Source: Rhodococcus xishaensis (GTDB taxonomy: Bacteria; Actinomycetota; Actinomycetes; Mycobacteriales; Mycobacteriaceae). From it: 48,836 nt of DNA. Below are positions 38,681-47,953 of this stretch, piece after piece (position 1 is the first letter of the stretch; each line of letters begins with the position of its first letter). The stretch is taken from assembly GCF_004011825.1 (NCBI RefSeq), contig NZ_RKLO01000004.1:415901-464736 (forward strand), in the 5' to 3' direction. The notes beneath the pieces were generated by a model. The model was not told the DNA's origin. It did not search any database and was given only the letters and a program-made list of their open reading frames with translations. The position numbers and the translations under genes are program-made.

Positions 38681-41600
38681 TCAGGCGGGAGGTGCGTTCC
38701 GGATGTGGCCGGGCGACCATAAACCGGAGCGAGTGGTCTGCTCGATATCGACGGTCGCCGGCCGGGCTGAAGAGTCGATCGGGGTGAACCGTTCGAGTGA
38801 GCCCCAGTCGCGGCGCCAGTCGCCGGCCAGGTACGCCGGGACCGTCTGCGCCGTGAGTAGCAGCGAGGTCCAGCCGAGCGGTCCGCCACCGATGGCATCC
38901 TGCACCGCGGTGGTGCCGACGGCGCCGGGTCGGTCCGGCATGATCCGGTACTCGGGCGGCTCGGCGATACCGTCGCGGTGATCGAACGGACGCTGGCACG
39001 GGAATGCCAGGCCCACCGCCCAGTCCAACAGCACGGGTGCGTCGCTGCCGACGACGGACTGCAGGGTCTGCATGCGTGGCACGCGTGGCGGGGTGACGGC
39101 CAGCCATTGGTCGGGCGCGAGGCCGGTGTCGGACGCCACCAGGCGGACGGCATCCGCGTCCGCGGGCAATTGATCGAGCGGCACCCGCAGGTTCCGCCAC
39201 GACGGTGCCGGGCCGATGTCGATCGGGGTGATTCGGCCGCGTGCATCGACGCCGCCGTCGGCGGTGCGGGTGCCGTACTCGACCTCCAGTGACTGTCCGT
39301 CGGTGACGATGCCGTCAGCGTCGACGGAGTGGATGCGCCCAGCGCCCGCGATCGTCAGGATCGGGGTGTCGTCGCTGCGTTCGGGGAGTCCGTACCAGCC
39401 GGTGACGAGATCGGCGGTTTCTTGCGCGCCGTCCTGATAACTGCCGAGGATCGGTGTGGTCGCCGGGTCCAGGCCGAACGGCAACGACACGGTGCTGCCG
39501 TTGACTCCGGCGCTGGCGGCGGTGCCGCCGCTGGTGCCGGCGCGGCCACCGGTAGAGGTCGTCTGCGAGTCGGTGTCGGAGTCGGTGCCGGTGGCGAAGC
39601 CGGTCGTGGCGCTTTCCTCGTCGGCGGTGAGGTCGCCGGCCACGCCGTTCGCGGTGAACCCGGTCGATTCGGTGGCGCCGAAGGCGGCGGCGCCGGACAG
39701 GTTGGTGGGTCGGTTCAACAGCGTCAGCATCGATGCGTTCGGATCGTTCTCGACCAGCACGTAGTCCGCGAGTGCGCACGTGTTGCCGGTGGCCGAGCGC
39801 ACGTTCGACAGCGCGATCGAGTAGGACGGGTACTGCGCCACCGCACCCTTGATGAGCGAGAGCACCTCGAACAGCACGATGCCGGCGGCAGCCAGCGTGA
39901 GCGGCGCCGGTGACCAGCGTCGGATCCGCGCGCGACGACCGCCGTTGCCGTTCCCGTTTCCGTTGCCGGCAGGCCGGTTCTTCTCGTAGGGCTCACGCAC
40001 GTGGAACCAGGCAGCCAGAAGCAACGCGAGCACGGTGAGTCCCAGCAGGGCCGTCGAAAAGCCCTTGCCTCCGATGGACGGCGGCTTGTCCCACCACGGG
40101 ACGCCGAGGCTCGAGACGTACCACCAGCCGTTGGATCCCGCGAACGACAGCGCAAGGACGAACAGCACGCCGGCGGCGAACAGTGTCCGGTTGCGCTTGG
40201 AACGCAGGCTGGCACCGGCCACGGCGACGGCGGCCAGTGCGGCGAGAGAGCCGGCGAGGCCCGCGTACACGCCGAAGTGGTGGGTCCACTTCGTCGGCGT
40301 GAAGCTCATCAGCAGCAGCGATGCGAAGACGATGCCGAGGATGCGGCGGGACGGCCCGGGAGAAGTGCCGGGTATGCGGCCACCGCGGCGCAGCATCATC
40401 ATCACGCACACCACCAGGCACATCAGCATGACGAAGACGCCGAAGCGGCGGGCCAGCGAGCCGTCGGGGGAGATGCTGAGCAGCGCGTCCCAGCGCACCC
40501 GCTCGTCGAACCACGGCACGTTGGGGCCGACCGCGGTGCGGACGCGGGTGGCCTCGCGGACCGAAGCGAGCGTCTGGTCGGCGAACACCGCCACGAGGAC
40601 GACGGTTCCCGCCGCGAGGATCGGCGCAATCTGGCCGAGGACGCCGACCTCGCGGCTGCGTCGGACGATTGCTTGCACGATCGACCTCGCGCCGGCGACG
40701 AGCGCGGCGACAGCGATCAGGCCGGAGGGCCCGGCGGCCAAGGAGAACGCGGCGATCAGGACGGCGATCGCGGCCGGCAACACACGTCCGGTGGCGATGG
40801 CCCGTTCGATCGAGCACCACGTCAGCAGCGCGCCGAGTGCGATGATCGGTTCGGGGCGCAGACCGTTGTTGTACGGCAGCCAGAACGCCAGGAACACCAA
40901 GCCGGCGGTCCAGAGCGCGACAGGGTTGCGCCGCACCATCGTCCCCAGCCGCGGGATCACCTCGCGACTGATGATCATCCAGCACAGGATGCCGGCGATC
41001 AACGCAGGTAGACGCATCCACATGCTCGCGGTGCTCACCTCGGCGAACAGCACGAGCACGTAGTAGTACCAGCCGAACGGGGCCTCGGGAACGCCGAACC
41101 AACGGAAGTAGTTGGCCATGTACCCGGCGTGCTCGGAGACACGGGCCATGCTGAGCAGGTAGCCGTCGTCGGAGGTGTTGGCGCCGATCACGTGCCACAG
41201 CAGCAGGACGCCGATGACCACCCCGTCGACGGCGGTGAACTTCCACCAGTGGGCGGGCAGGAAGCGCCGGGCGCGGCGGCCATCGACGCCGTCGAGGCGG
41301 TGCAGCGCGACCAACGACACGATCGTCAACAGCGCCGCGACGATCATCGTGACGATCTTGATCGAGGTGGCGGACGAGGTGAACCGGGAGTCCAGGTCGG
41401 CACGCACGTCCAGGCCCGCCGGTGGGGTGCCCTCTAGGTCGGAGAAGATGCCGACCATCTGGGGACGGACGTCGCCGCTGATGGTCGTGGTCTGCTCGTC
41501 AGGAAGTCCGGCAACGGTGGCCGCGGTGCTCTGTGCGTCCGAGGTCACGGAAATGTCAGTGCAGCCCTGCAGCTCGCTGAGTGGCACCGACAGCAGTGCG

Positions 41601-42004
41601 GTGTCGCGCAGGATCGCCCGCAGCGTCGCCGGATCGCTTCCGGTGGCGGCGTCGACCTTGATTACCAGGCCGTCGGCCTCGGCGCGGCCCGCCTGGGGCG
41701 GGGCCGTGGCGACCAGCGCTCCGCCCGTATCGGCGAGCTGTCCGACGGCGGTACACGGAATCGTCACGTGCAACTGCTGCGGCGTGTACGAAATGAGCGG
41801 CGCCTCGACACTCGTGAGGTCACCGTTCTGCGGCCAGCTCAGGGTGGCGACATCCTGCTTGACGGGAAGGAACGGCGTGGCGAGTGCGAGGATCGCGCCG
41901 AGCAGCCCGCTGACGATGGCGACGAGGCGCGCGACCCGCACGTCCTTCTTGGAGGCGCGTTCGGCAGCCGGGGCTGGAGCGGTGAGGACGTCGGGCACGT
42001 TCAT
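38681..42004 (-). CDS. Emb-family arabinosyltransferase (proximal copy)
   Basis: A 1107-residue paralogue of the distal Emb. ATG 42004 (MNVPDVLTAPAPA) lies 23 bases after the preceding stop; no clear ribosome site is seen. The same layout holds: about 13 helices, a periplasmic loop, NTSDDGYLLSMARVSEHAG with the DDx motif and the Met306-equivalent, NNGLRPEP, PTKWTHHFGVYAG, and a C-terminal sugar-binding domain with LPFGLDPATTPILGSY and RRDWGSLERF. A Gly/Asn-rich stretch (GNGNGNGNGGRR) sits in the cytoplasmic loop before the last helix, absent from the distal copy. Probably co-transcribed with the upstream membrane protein. Two Emb proteins, rather than the three of M. tuberculosis, suggest a pair working together. 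Confidence 0.95.
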   Translation of the reverse strand: MNVPDVLTAPAPAAERASKKDVRVARLVAIVSGLLGAILALATPFLPVKQDVATLSWPQNGDLTSVEAPLISYTPQQLHVTIPCTAVGQLADTGGALVATAPPQAGRAEADGLVIKVDAATGSDPATLRAILRDTALLSVPLSELQGCTDISVTSDAQSTAATVAGLPDEQTTTISGDVRPQMVGIFSDLEGTPPAGLDVRADLDSRFTSSATSIKIVTMIVAALLTIVSLVALHRLDGVDGRRARRFLPAHWWKFTAVDGVVIGVLLLWHVIGANTSDDGYLLSMARVSEHAGYMANYFRWFGVPEAPFGWYYYVLVLFAEVSTASMWMRLPALIAGILCWMIISREVIPRLGTMVRRNPVALWTAGLVFLAFWLPYNNGLRPEPIIALGALLTWCSIERAIATGRVLPAAIAVLIAAFSLAAGPSGLIAVAALVAGARSIVQAIVRRSREVGVLGQIAPILAAGTVVLVAVFADQTLASVREATRVRTAVGPNVPWFDERVRWDALLSISPDGSLARRFGVFVMLMCLVVCVMMMLRRGGRIPGTSPGPSRRILGIVFASLLLMSFTPTKWTHHFGVYAGLAGSLAALAAVAVAGASLRSKRNRTLFAAGVLFVLALSFAGSNGWWYVSSLGVPWWDKPPSIGGKGFSTALLGLTVLALLLAAWFHVREPYEKNRPAGNGNGNGNGGRRARIRRWSPAPLTLAAAGIVLFEVLSLIKGAVAQYPSYSIALSNVRSATGNTCALADYVLVENDPNASMLTLLNRPTNLSGAAAFGATESTGFTANGVAGDLTADEESATTGFATGTDSDTDSQTTSTGGRAGTSGGTAASAGVNGSTVSLPFGLDPATTPILGSYQDGAQETADLVTGWYGLPERSDDTPILTIAGAGRIHSVDADGIVTDGQSLEVEYGTRTADGGVDARGRITPIDIGPAPSWRNLRVPLDQLPADADAVRLVASDTGLAPDQWLAVTPPRVPRMQTLQSVVGSDAPVLLDWAVGLAFPCQRPFDHRDGIAEPPEYRIMPDRPGAVGTTAVQDAIGGGPLGWTSLLLTAQTVPAYLAGDWRRDWGSLERFTPIDSSARPATVDIEQTTRSGLWSPGHIRNAPPA

Positions 42005-42027
42005 CGACTTTAGGTGAGCAAAACGGA

Positions 42028-43824
42028 TCAGGTCAGTTTCCGCACGTCCCAGACCCAGACGCCGTCGACGAGGGTGCCGTCGATGCCCAGGAGCTGGTTG
42101 ACGGTGGTGCGGAGAATTTGGTCGTTCTTACCGGGTGGCAGCACCAGGACGTCGGCGTCCCAGAACTCGACGTCCGCGCGCGCGTCGGCGCGGGCAGCGC
42201 TGTCGACGGGTGGGACGACCCCGCTCTGCTGCGTCCTGCCCAGCAGGAGTGAGGTCGGCCGGTCGTCGGGTCCGTACTTGCCCTTTGCCTCGGGCCCGGC
42301 GGGACCGACGAAGTAGCCGCCGGCGAGGGGGAAGCCGAAGTCCTGCTGTACCTGCCATTGCAGCGCCCTGGCATCCTCGGGCCGGGTCGGCGGGACCATC
42401 AGAACCGAACCGTCGGACACGTACGAGCGCCAGGTGCCGTCGGCGAAGAAGGCAGGGGCAGGGGTGCGGTCCGCGAGCGCGGCCGGCGCCGGGGCGAGCG
42501 GCAACAGTGCCACGACAAGCCAGCCCACCCACAGCAGGGTCATGGGCCGCTGTCCGGTGCGACCGGCGGCGATTGCGCGATCGGTGCCGAGCGCGAGCAG
42601 GATCGCGATGGCCGGGATGCAGCCCATCGCGAACCGGGATTCGAGGACCGATTCGAGCAGCGGCAGCTTCCCGAGCCACGTCCACGGGAGTGTGATCCCT
42701 GTGTCGTTGTGGGCGACCCTCAGTTCGACGCCCATCGAGAGCACGGCCATGGCGGCGACGGTGGCGGCCGCGGCACGTGCCATCGGTAGCCGCCACAGCC
42801 ACACCGCGGTCATCGAGACGAGCAGCAGCAGCGGCCAGCCGAAGAACGCATTCTCCTCGGTGGCGTTCATCGACAGTCCGGCAGCGGATCCGGGGTCACC
42901 GGCGAGCGACTGGGTGGGGAAGCGGGTGAACGCGAGTGCGTCGTTGCCGACCGGTCCGTGTTCGATCACGCGGTAGCTCTGTGGTCCGAAGAATTGCCAC
43001 CACAGCGGGACCGCGACAATCGCGAGCGCGACAGCGGCGGCCACGCACAGTCCCTTCGCGCCGCGGCGAACCGCGCTGATCGCCTCGCCGGGATGTGATG
43101 CACCGTAGGCGATTCCGAAGACGATGAACGCGATCGAGTAGATCAGCAACGGCTCTTCGCCGAGGAGGATCTGGTACGCGACAACCAGTCCGAGCAAGAC
43201 GCCGTTGCGGACGGGACGGTCGCCGCTGCCGAGTCGGATAACCAGCAGTGCGATGAACGGCAGCAGGAACAGCGCCACGAAGTTGGGGTGGCCGTTGCTG
43301 TGGGAAATCATCGCCGGCGCGAAACCGCAGATCACGCCGCCGACGGCGGCGGCGAACTTCGAGGTGACGACGTGCCGGGACAGTACCCAGTACCAGGCGG
43401 TCGCGGTGCCGGACAGTCCGAGTGTGAGCGCGAAGGTGAATGTGACGGTAGGCCCGAACAGCAGGGTGATCGGCGCGAGGGGGATGCTCACCCCGAACAT
43501 CGCGGTGTTGGCCATCATGTTCACGCCGAGCGGGTAGTTCTGAAGCGTGCTCGACAGCGGATTCTCGAGGTGCGTCACCGAGTGTGCGGTGACCGCGAAG
43601 AACCACTCCCACATCGTCTGGTCCTGGCCGCTGGTGACCAGGTAGCCGTCGCCGAGGTGCCACCACTGACGCCAGAGCACGAACACCGCGAGCGCGACGA
43701 AGAACGCCGTGGCGGCGATATCGGCCCAGGTGAGACCGAGTCGGCGCGCGCGAGGCGGCGCCGATGGGGCCGTAGGCGGCGAGGCTGCGGGCTTCCCGTC
43801 GGCCAGATTCAGGGTCTCGCTCAC
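42028..43824 (-). CDS. Polytopic membrane protein, GT-C-like, unassigned
   Basis: A 598-residue integral membrane protein. GTG 43824 is preferred because GGAAGGGGG lies 7 bases upstream; the frame is open to 43956, but the added residues look non-coding. About ten to twelve hydrophobic helices run from about residue 30 to 470. The first outer loop contains HLGDGYLVTSGQDQTMWEWF and then SSTLQNYPLGVNMMANT, in the place where GT-C glycosyltransferases keep acidic catalytic residues. A smaller hydrophilic C-terminal domain (about 480-598) follows. It ends 23 bases before the proximal emb gene, so it should be co-expressed with it. No family I can name firmly; a glycosyltransferase or glycan-lipid handling role is inference. 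Confidence 0.8.
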   Translation of the reverse strand: MSETLNLADGKPAASPPTAPSAPPRARRLGLTWADIAATAFFVALAVFVLWRQWWHLGDGYLVTSGQDQTMWEWFFAVTAHSVTHLENPLSSTLQNYPLGVNMMANTAMFGVSIPLAPITLLFGPTVTFTFALTLGLSGTATAWYWVLSRHVVTSKFAAAVGGVICGFAPAMISHSNGHPNFVALFLLPFIALLVIRLGSGDRPVRNGVLLGLVVAYQILLGEEPLLIYSIAFIVFGIAYGASHPGEAISAVRRGAKGLCVAAAVALAIVAVPLWWQFFGPQSYRVIEHGPVGNDALAFTRFPTQSLAGDPGSAAGLSMNATEENAFFGWPLLLLVSMTAVWLWRLPMARAAAATVAAMAVLSMGVELRVAHNDTGITLPWTWLGKLPLLESVLESRFAMGCIPAIAILLALGTDRAIAAGRTGQRPMTLLWVGWLVVALLPLAPAPAALADRTPAPAFFADGTWRSYVSDGSVLMVPPTRPEDARALQWQVQQDFGFPLAGGYFVGPAGPEAKGKYGPDDRPTSLLLGRTQQSGVVPPVDSAARADARADVEFWDADVLVLPPGKNDQILRTTVNQLLGIDGTLVDGVWVWDVRKLT

Positions 43825-44019
43825 ACATCGCCCCCTTCCGCTTCGCAGGACGGTGTGGCAGGACGCCACGCAGCCGCCGGTGGCCAGACGCGAGAATACC
43901 GCAGCTAGCGGGGGGTAATCGCGGACAGAGACCGTCCTGGAACGGGCAGCGGTCAAAGCGGACAGTGCAATTCGGACGAGCAGGACATCCCGGTCGCTGA
44001 GTGCGCCCTCCGGGGCGGC

Positions 44020-44301
44020 TCAGGATGCGCGCCGAGTCGCCCGATCCGGACTGTCCGTGCCGGTGTCGAGTGCCGCGGTGATGCGGTCGAGGGAGATGTC
44101 GAGGACACGCGCGACGGCGGCGATCGTGAAGAACGCCGGTGTCGCGATGCGCCCGGTCTCGATCTTCCGAAGGGTTTCCACGGAGATCCCGGCGTCGAGA
44201 GCGATCTGGACCATGCTCGCCTCGCCCCTCGCGGACCGCAGCAACTCGCCGAGTCGCTGACCCCGCTCCAGTTCCTCCGCCGTCAGCGGCACACGCACCA
44301 T
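44020..44301 (-). CDS. Small XRE-family helix-turn-helix regulator
   Basis: A 93-residue DNA-binding protein. ATG 44301 has TACTAT 7 bases upstream on this strand and no ribosome site, indicating a leaderless transcript; codons upstream in frame look non-coding. Residues 12-68 form a Cro/CI-type HTH: RLGELLRSARGEASMVQIAL, then DAGISVETLRKIETGRI, then FFTIAAVARVLDISLDRI. The tail is short and charged. It is divergent from the methionine aminopeptidase gene, and a palindrome lies exactly between the two -10 elements, which suggests control of both genes. No ligand domain is present. Confidence 0.88.
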   Translation of the reverse strand: MVRVPLTAEELERGQRLGELLRSARGEASMVQIALDAGISVETLRKIETGRIATPAFFTIAAVARVLDISLDRITAALDTGTDSPDRATRRAS

Positions 44302-44308
44302 GACCCAT

Positions 44309-44327
44309 ATAGTAATACCGGTATAGT
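44309..44327. promoter_or_regulatory. Back-to-back promoters around the palindrome ATACCGGTAT
   Basis: Minus-strand -10 TACTAT (44309-44314) for the XRE gene directly abuts the perfect palindrome ATACCGGTAT (44315-44324). The plus-strand -10 TATAGT (44322-44327) for the aminopeptidase overlaps its other end. A dimer bound here could block or control both promoters. The XRE protein is the natural candidate. Confidence 0.55.
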
Positions 44328-44353
44328 TATTCGAACCAGAGGAGTAGTGGGTA

Positions 44354-45124
44354 GTGGTCGAACTCAAGACCGAGGCGGAGATCCATGCGATGCGGGTTGC
44401 GGGCAAGGTCGTCGCCGACGCCCTCGCCGCGGTGCGTGTGCACGCGAAAGAGGGTGTGAGTCTCCTCGAACTCGACGCTGTCGCCGCGGGAACCATCGCC
44501 GACGCTGGTGCGCGCCCGGTGTTCCTGAACTATCACCCGGAGTGGGCACCGAGTCCCTTCCCGGGGGTCATCTGTGCGTCCGTGAACGACGCCGTCGTGC
44601 ACGGCATTCCGTCGAGCTACCGGCTACGTGACGCCGACTTGGTAAGCATCGACTGCGGTGCGACTTTGGATGGTTGGTGTGGCGACGCGGCGATCAGTTT
44701 CGTCGTCGGCGCCGTGGATCCCGTCGACCGGGCGCTCGTCGCGGCGACCGATGAGGCGCTCCGACGCGGGATCGCAGCTGCGCGACCCGGGAACCGTCTC
44801 GGCGATATCGGTGCCGCGATTGGTGAGTACGCCCGGAGCCTCGGGTACGGGCTGCTCGCCGACCACGGCGGCCACGGTATCGGCCGCGTCATGCACGAGG
44901 ATCCGCACGTTCCGAACGAGGCCCGGGCCGGGCGGGGCATGCGGTTGCAGCCCGGTCTCGTCCTCGCGATCGAACCGATGTTCATCGCCGACGGCACCGG
45001 CGACTACCACCACGACGCGGATGGCTGGACGCTGCGGACGCGTACCGGCGCCCGCGCAGCGCACAGCGAGCACACCGTGGCAATCACCGACGACGGCCCG
45101 GTGGTGCTCACGGCGCCGCACTAG
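44354..45124 (+). CDS. map: Type I methionine aminopeptidase
   Basis: Removes the initiator Met from new proteins. 256 residues, the standard bacterial type I core. GTG 44354 has GAGGAG (44339-44344) 9 bases upstream. Metal ligands appear in order: Asp in SIDCGATLDG, Asp in WCGDAAISF, His in GHGIGRVMHEDPHVPN, Glu in LAIEPMF and Glu in HSEHTVAI. The substrate-side His is in VVHGIPSSY. There is no N-terminal SH3-like extension. The divergent XRE regulator and the shared operator suggest that this copy is conditionally expressed, possibly as one of several map genes in the genome. Confidence 0.93.
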   Translation: MVELKTEAEIHAMRVAGKVVADALAAVRVHAKEGVSLLELDAVAAGTIADAGARPVFLNYHPEWAPSPFPGVICASVNDAVVHGIPSSYRLRDADLVSIDCGATLDGWCGDAAISFVVGAVDPVDRALVAATDEALRRGIAAARPGNRLGDIGAAIGEYARSLGYGLLADHGGHGIGRVMHEDPHVPNEARAGRGMRLQPGLVLAIEPMFIADGTGDYHHDADGWTLRTRTGARAAHSEHTVAITDDGPVVLTAPH

Positions 45125-45134
45125 GCTGCACGTA
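45122..45134 (+). promoter_or_regulatory. Leaderless promoter -10 overlapping the map stop
   Basis: TAGGCT (45122-45127), which includes the TAG stop of the aminopeptidase gene, lies 6 bases before ATG 45134. There is no ribosome site. Confidence 0.5.
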
Positions 45135-47938
45135 TGCCGGATCGGACGCCGATCTCCGCCGCGCTGCGCCGCGCGGGAATCCGCGACGTCCGCGACGACC
45201 GAACCACCCGCGCGATGTATTCCTCCGACGCCTCGCTGTACCGGGTGCCGCCCGAAGTGGTGGTGTGCCCCCGCTCGCCGGACGAGGTCGCGACGGTGCT
45301 CGACGTCTGCCGCGCCGAGGGAATCCCGATCACGGCACGCGGCGCAGGGACGTCGGTCGCCGGCAACGCGGTCGGCCCGGGCGTGGTTCTCGACTTCAGT
45401 CGTTACCTCGACCGGGTGCTCGAGGTCGACCCCGCCGAGCGCACGGCCGTCGTCGAACCGGGCGTCGTGCAGGCGACCCTGCAGCTCGCCGCTTCACCGC
45501 ACGGGCTGCGATTCGGCCCCGACCCGTCCACGCACAACCGATGCACCATCGGCGGCATGATCGGCAACAACGCCTGCGGTGCAAGGGCTCTCGGATACGG
45601 ACGCACATCCGACAACGTCGTCGGAGTGGACCTGCTGACCGGGGCAGGGGAAGCGCTGTCGCTACCCACTCCGACAAGCGTGCCTGTTCTCGACGGCCTC
45701 CGCGACCTCACCAACACCGGGTTGGCCACCATCCGAACCGAGTTCGGACGCTTCGGCCGCCAGGCATCCGGGTATGCGCTCGAGCACCTGTTGCCGGAGA
45801 ACGGCTTCGACGCCCTCCGGTTCCTCGTCGGCAGCGAGGGCACGCTCGGCATCATCACCCGGGCCAGAGTGCGTCTCGTACCGGATACGGCACACCGCGT
45901 GCTGGTCGTGCTCGGCTACCCAGACATCGCGTCAGCCGGCGACGACTCGATGGCGGTCCTCGGATTCGGGCCCACGGCCTGCGAGGGCATCGACTCGAGA
46001 CTGGTCGACGTCGTCCGTGATCGTCGCGGACCGCAGGCCGCGCCACCGTTGCCGCGGGGCGCGGCATGGCTGTTCGTCGAGATCGCCGGTGACTCGCACG
46101 ACGAGGTCGCCGAGCGAGCGGCCGCCCTCGCACAGGGATGCGGCGCGATCGATGCGCTCGTCGTCGAGGACCCGGCGAGGATCGCCGCACTGTGGCGAAT
46201 CCGGGAGGACGGCGCCGGTCTGGCCGGACGTAGCCCCGCCGGCAAGCCCGCCTACGCCGGATGGGAGGACGCTGCCGTACCGCCCGACCAGATGGGCCCC
46301 TACCTGCGTGACTTCGACGCCCTGCTCACCGACTTCGGCATCACCGGCCTGCCCTACGGGCACTTCGCTGACGGCTGTCTGCACATTCGACTCGACCTGC
46401 CGATGGACAGGCCGAACGGCGTCGACGTTTTCCGGCGGTTCCTCGTCGCGGCCGCCGAACTCGTCGCACGGTACGGGGGGTCGCTGTCCGGCGAGCACGG
46501 CGACGGCCGGGCCCGCAGCGAACTGCTGCCGATCATGTACTCGTCCGACGCGCTGCGGCTGTTCGGTGCCGTCAAGCACGTCTTCGACCCCGACAACATC
46601 CTCAACCCTGGCGTGCTCGTTGATCCGCGTCCGGTGGACGCCGACCTACGGGTTCCGCAGACCTCGCCGCTGCGCCGGGACCTGGCTCTCGCCTACGTCG
46701 ACGACGCCGGCGACTTCGCGCAGGCCGTGCACCGCTGTACAGGCGTCGGGAAGTGCCGAGCCGACACGACCGGCTCGGGGGGCGTCATGTGCCCTTCCTA
46801 TCTGGCGACGCGTGAGGAAAAGGACTCGACGCGCGGACGCGCCCGCGCCCTGCAGGAGATGGTGAACGGCAGCCTCGTGCGTGAGGGCTGGCGATCTGCG
46901 GAGGTGCACGACGCGCTCGAGTTGTGCCTGTCGTGCAAGGGCTGTGCCTCGGACTGTCCCACGGGTGTCGACATGGCCTCCTACAAGTCCGAGGTGCTGC
47001 ATCAGAGCTACCGCCGGCGCCTGCGTCCAGCGTCGCACTACTCGCTGGGGTGGCTGCCCCGTTGGGCAGCGCTCGCGGCACGGGCGCCCCGCCTGGTCAA
47101 CGCCGTGACCCGGCTTCCCGGCCTGGCCCCGGTCGCGTTGACGCTCGGCGGTGCCGATCGACGACGTCACGTCCCGAAATTCGCGCCGACGTCGTTCCGT
47201 CGCTGGTACGCATCGACCGCCGCCGAGCGCCGTACCACCGGCGATCCCGTGGTGCTGTTCGTCGACACCTTCACCGACCACTTCGCACCCGAGATCGGAA
47301 TCGCGACGGTTCGGGTGCTCGAGGATGCGGGCTTCCGGCCGCGACTCACCCCGAAGCGGCAGTGCTGCGGACTGACGTGGATCACCACCGGTCAGCTCGA
47401 CGCCGCCCGCCGTATCCTCGGCCGCACCGTATCCACACTGGCGGCCGAGGGATCGCCGATCGTGGGCATGGAACCGTCGTGCACGGCCGTCCTTCGCGCC
47501 GACGGTCTCGAACTCGTCGGCACGGAGGCTGCGCGGGCGGTCGCCGACTCCACTCGGACCCTGGCCGAACTGCTAGGCGACCGTCGTGACTGGAGTCCGC
47601 CGGACCTGTCCGGCACAACGGTTGTCGCCCAGCCTCACTGTCATCACCATGCCGTGATGGGGTGGGGTGCGGACGCCGAGCTGCTGCGAACGGCGGGTGC
47701 CGGTGTGCAGCGGCTCGGTGGGTGCTGTGGGCTGGCCGGAAACTTCGGTGTCGAGCGGGGACACTACGAAGTGTCGGTAGCGGTCGCTGAGCACCAGCTC
47801 CTGCCGGCGATAGCCCAGGCGGGCCCGGACACGGTGGTGCTCGCGGACGGCTACTCGTGCCGGACGCAGATCGCGGATCTCACCCGGAGAAGGGGCGTTC
47901 ACCTGGCCGAACTCCTCGCCGAGGGAGAACGCGCCTAG
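45134..47938 (+). CDS. FAD-linked oxidase/dehydrogenase fused to Fe-S (CCG-domain) subunit
   Basis: A 934-residue flavoprotein combining a GlcD-like FAD half with a GlpC-like iron-sulfur half, the architecture of D-2-hydroxyacid dehydrogenases such as YdiJ or D-lactate dehydrogenase. The FAD-binding domain (about 40-265) includes ITARGAGTSVAGNAVG and CTIGGMIGNNACGARALGYG. The FAD-oxidase C-terminal domain (about 270-500) ends with SGEHGDGRAR and a VFDPDNILNPG motif. Two 4Fe-4S clusters are supplied by CTGVGKC...MCPSY and CLSCKGCASDCPTG (about 535-615). Two CCG-type stretches follow (KRQCCGLTW and LGGCCGLAG, about 740 and 865). It would oxidise a D-2-hydroxy acid and pass electrons to the quinone pool or another carrier; the exact substrate is not determined. 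Confidence 0.92.
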   Translation: MPDRTPISAALRRAGIRDVRDDRTTRAMYSSDASLYRVPPEVVVCPRSPDEVATVLDVCRAEGIPITARGAGTSVAGNAVGPGVVLDFSRYLDRVLEVDPAERTAVVEPGVVQATLQLAASPHGLRFGPDPSTHNRCTIGGMIGNNACGARALGYGRTSDNVVGVDLLTGAGEALSLPTPTSVPVLDGLRDLTNTGLATIRTEFGRFGRQASGYALEHLLPENGFDALRFLVGSEGTLGIITRARVRLVPDTAHRVLVVLGYPDIASAGDDSMAVLGFGPTACEGIDSRLVDVVRDRRGPQAAPPLPRGAAWLFVEIAGDSHDEVAERAAALAQGCGAIDALVVEDPARIAALWRIREDGAGLAGRSPAGKPAYAGWEDAAVPPDQMGPYLRDFDALLTDFGITGLPYGHFADGCLHIRLDLPMDRPNGVDVFRRFLVAAAELVARYGGSLSGEHGDGRARSELLPIMYSSDALRLFGAVKHVFDPDNILNPGVLVDPRPVDADLRVPQTSPLRRDLALAYVDDAGDFAQAVHRCTGVGKCRADTTGSGGVMCPSYLATREEKDSTRGRARALQEMVNGSLVREGWRSAEVHDALELCLSCKGCASDCPTGVDMASYKSEVLHQSYRRRLRPASHYSLGWLPRWAALAARAPRLVNAVTRLPGLAPVALTLGGADRRRHVPKFAPTSFRRWYASTAAERRTTGDPVVLFVDTFTDHFAPEIGIATVRVLEDAGFRPRLTPKRQCCGLTWITTGQLDAARRILGRTVSTLAAEGSPIVGMEPSCTAVLRADGLELVGTEAARAVADSTRTLAELLGDRRDWSPPDLSGTTVVAQPHCHHHAVMGWGADAELLRTAGAGVQRLGGCCGLAGNFGVERGHYEVSVAVAEHQLLPAIAQAGPDTVVLADGYSCRTQIADLTRRRGVHLAELLAEGERA

Positions 47939-47953
47939 GGCACAATCCCAGGC

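Noticed and set aside
43825-43956. A 44-residue N-terminal extension of the unassigned membrane protein
   Set aside because: The added part has no signal or membrane character, and the GTG at 43824 has a purine-rich ribosome site.
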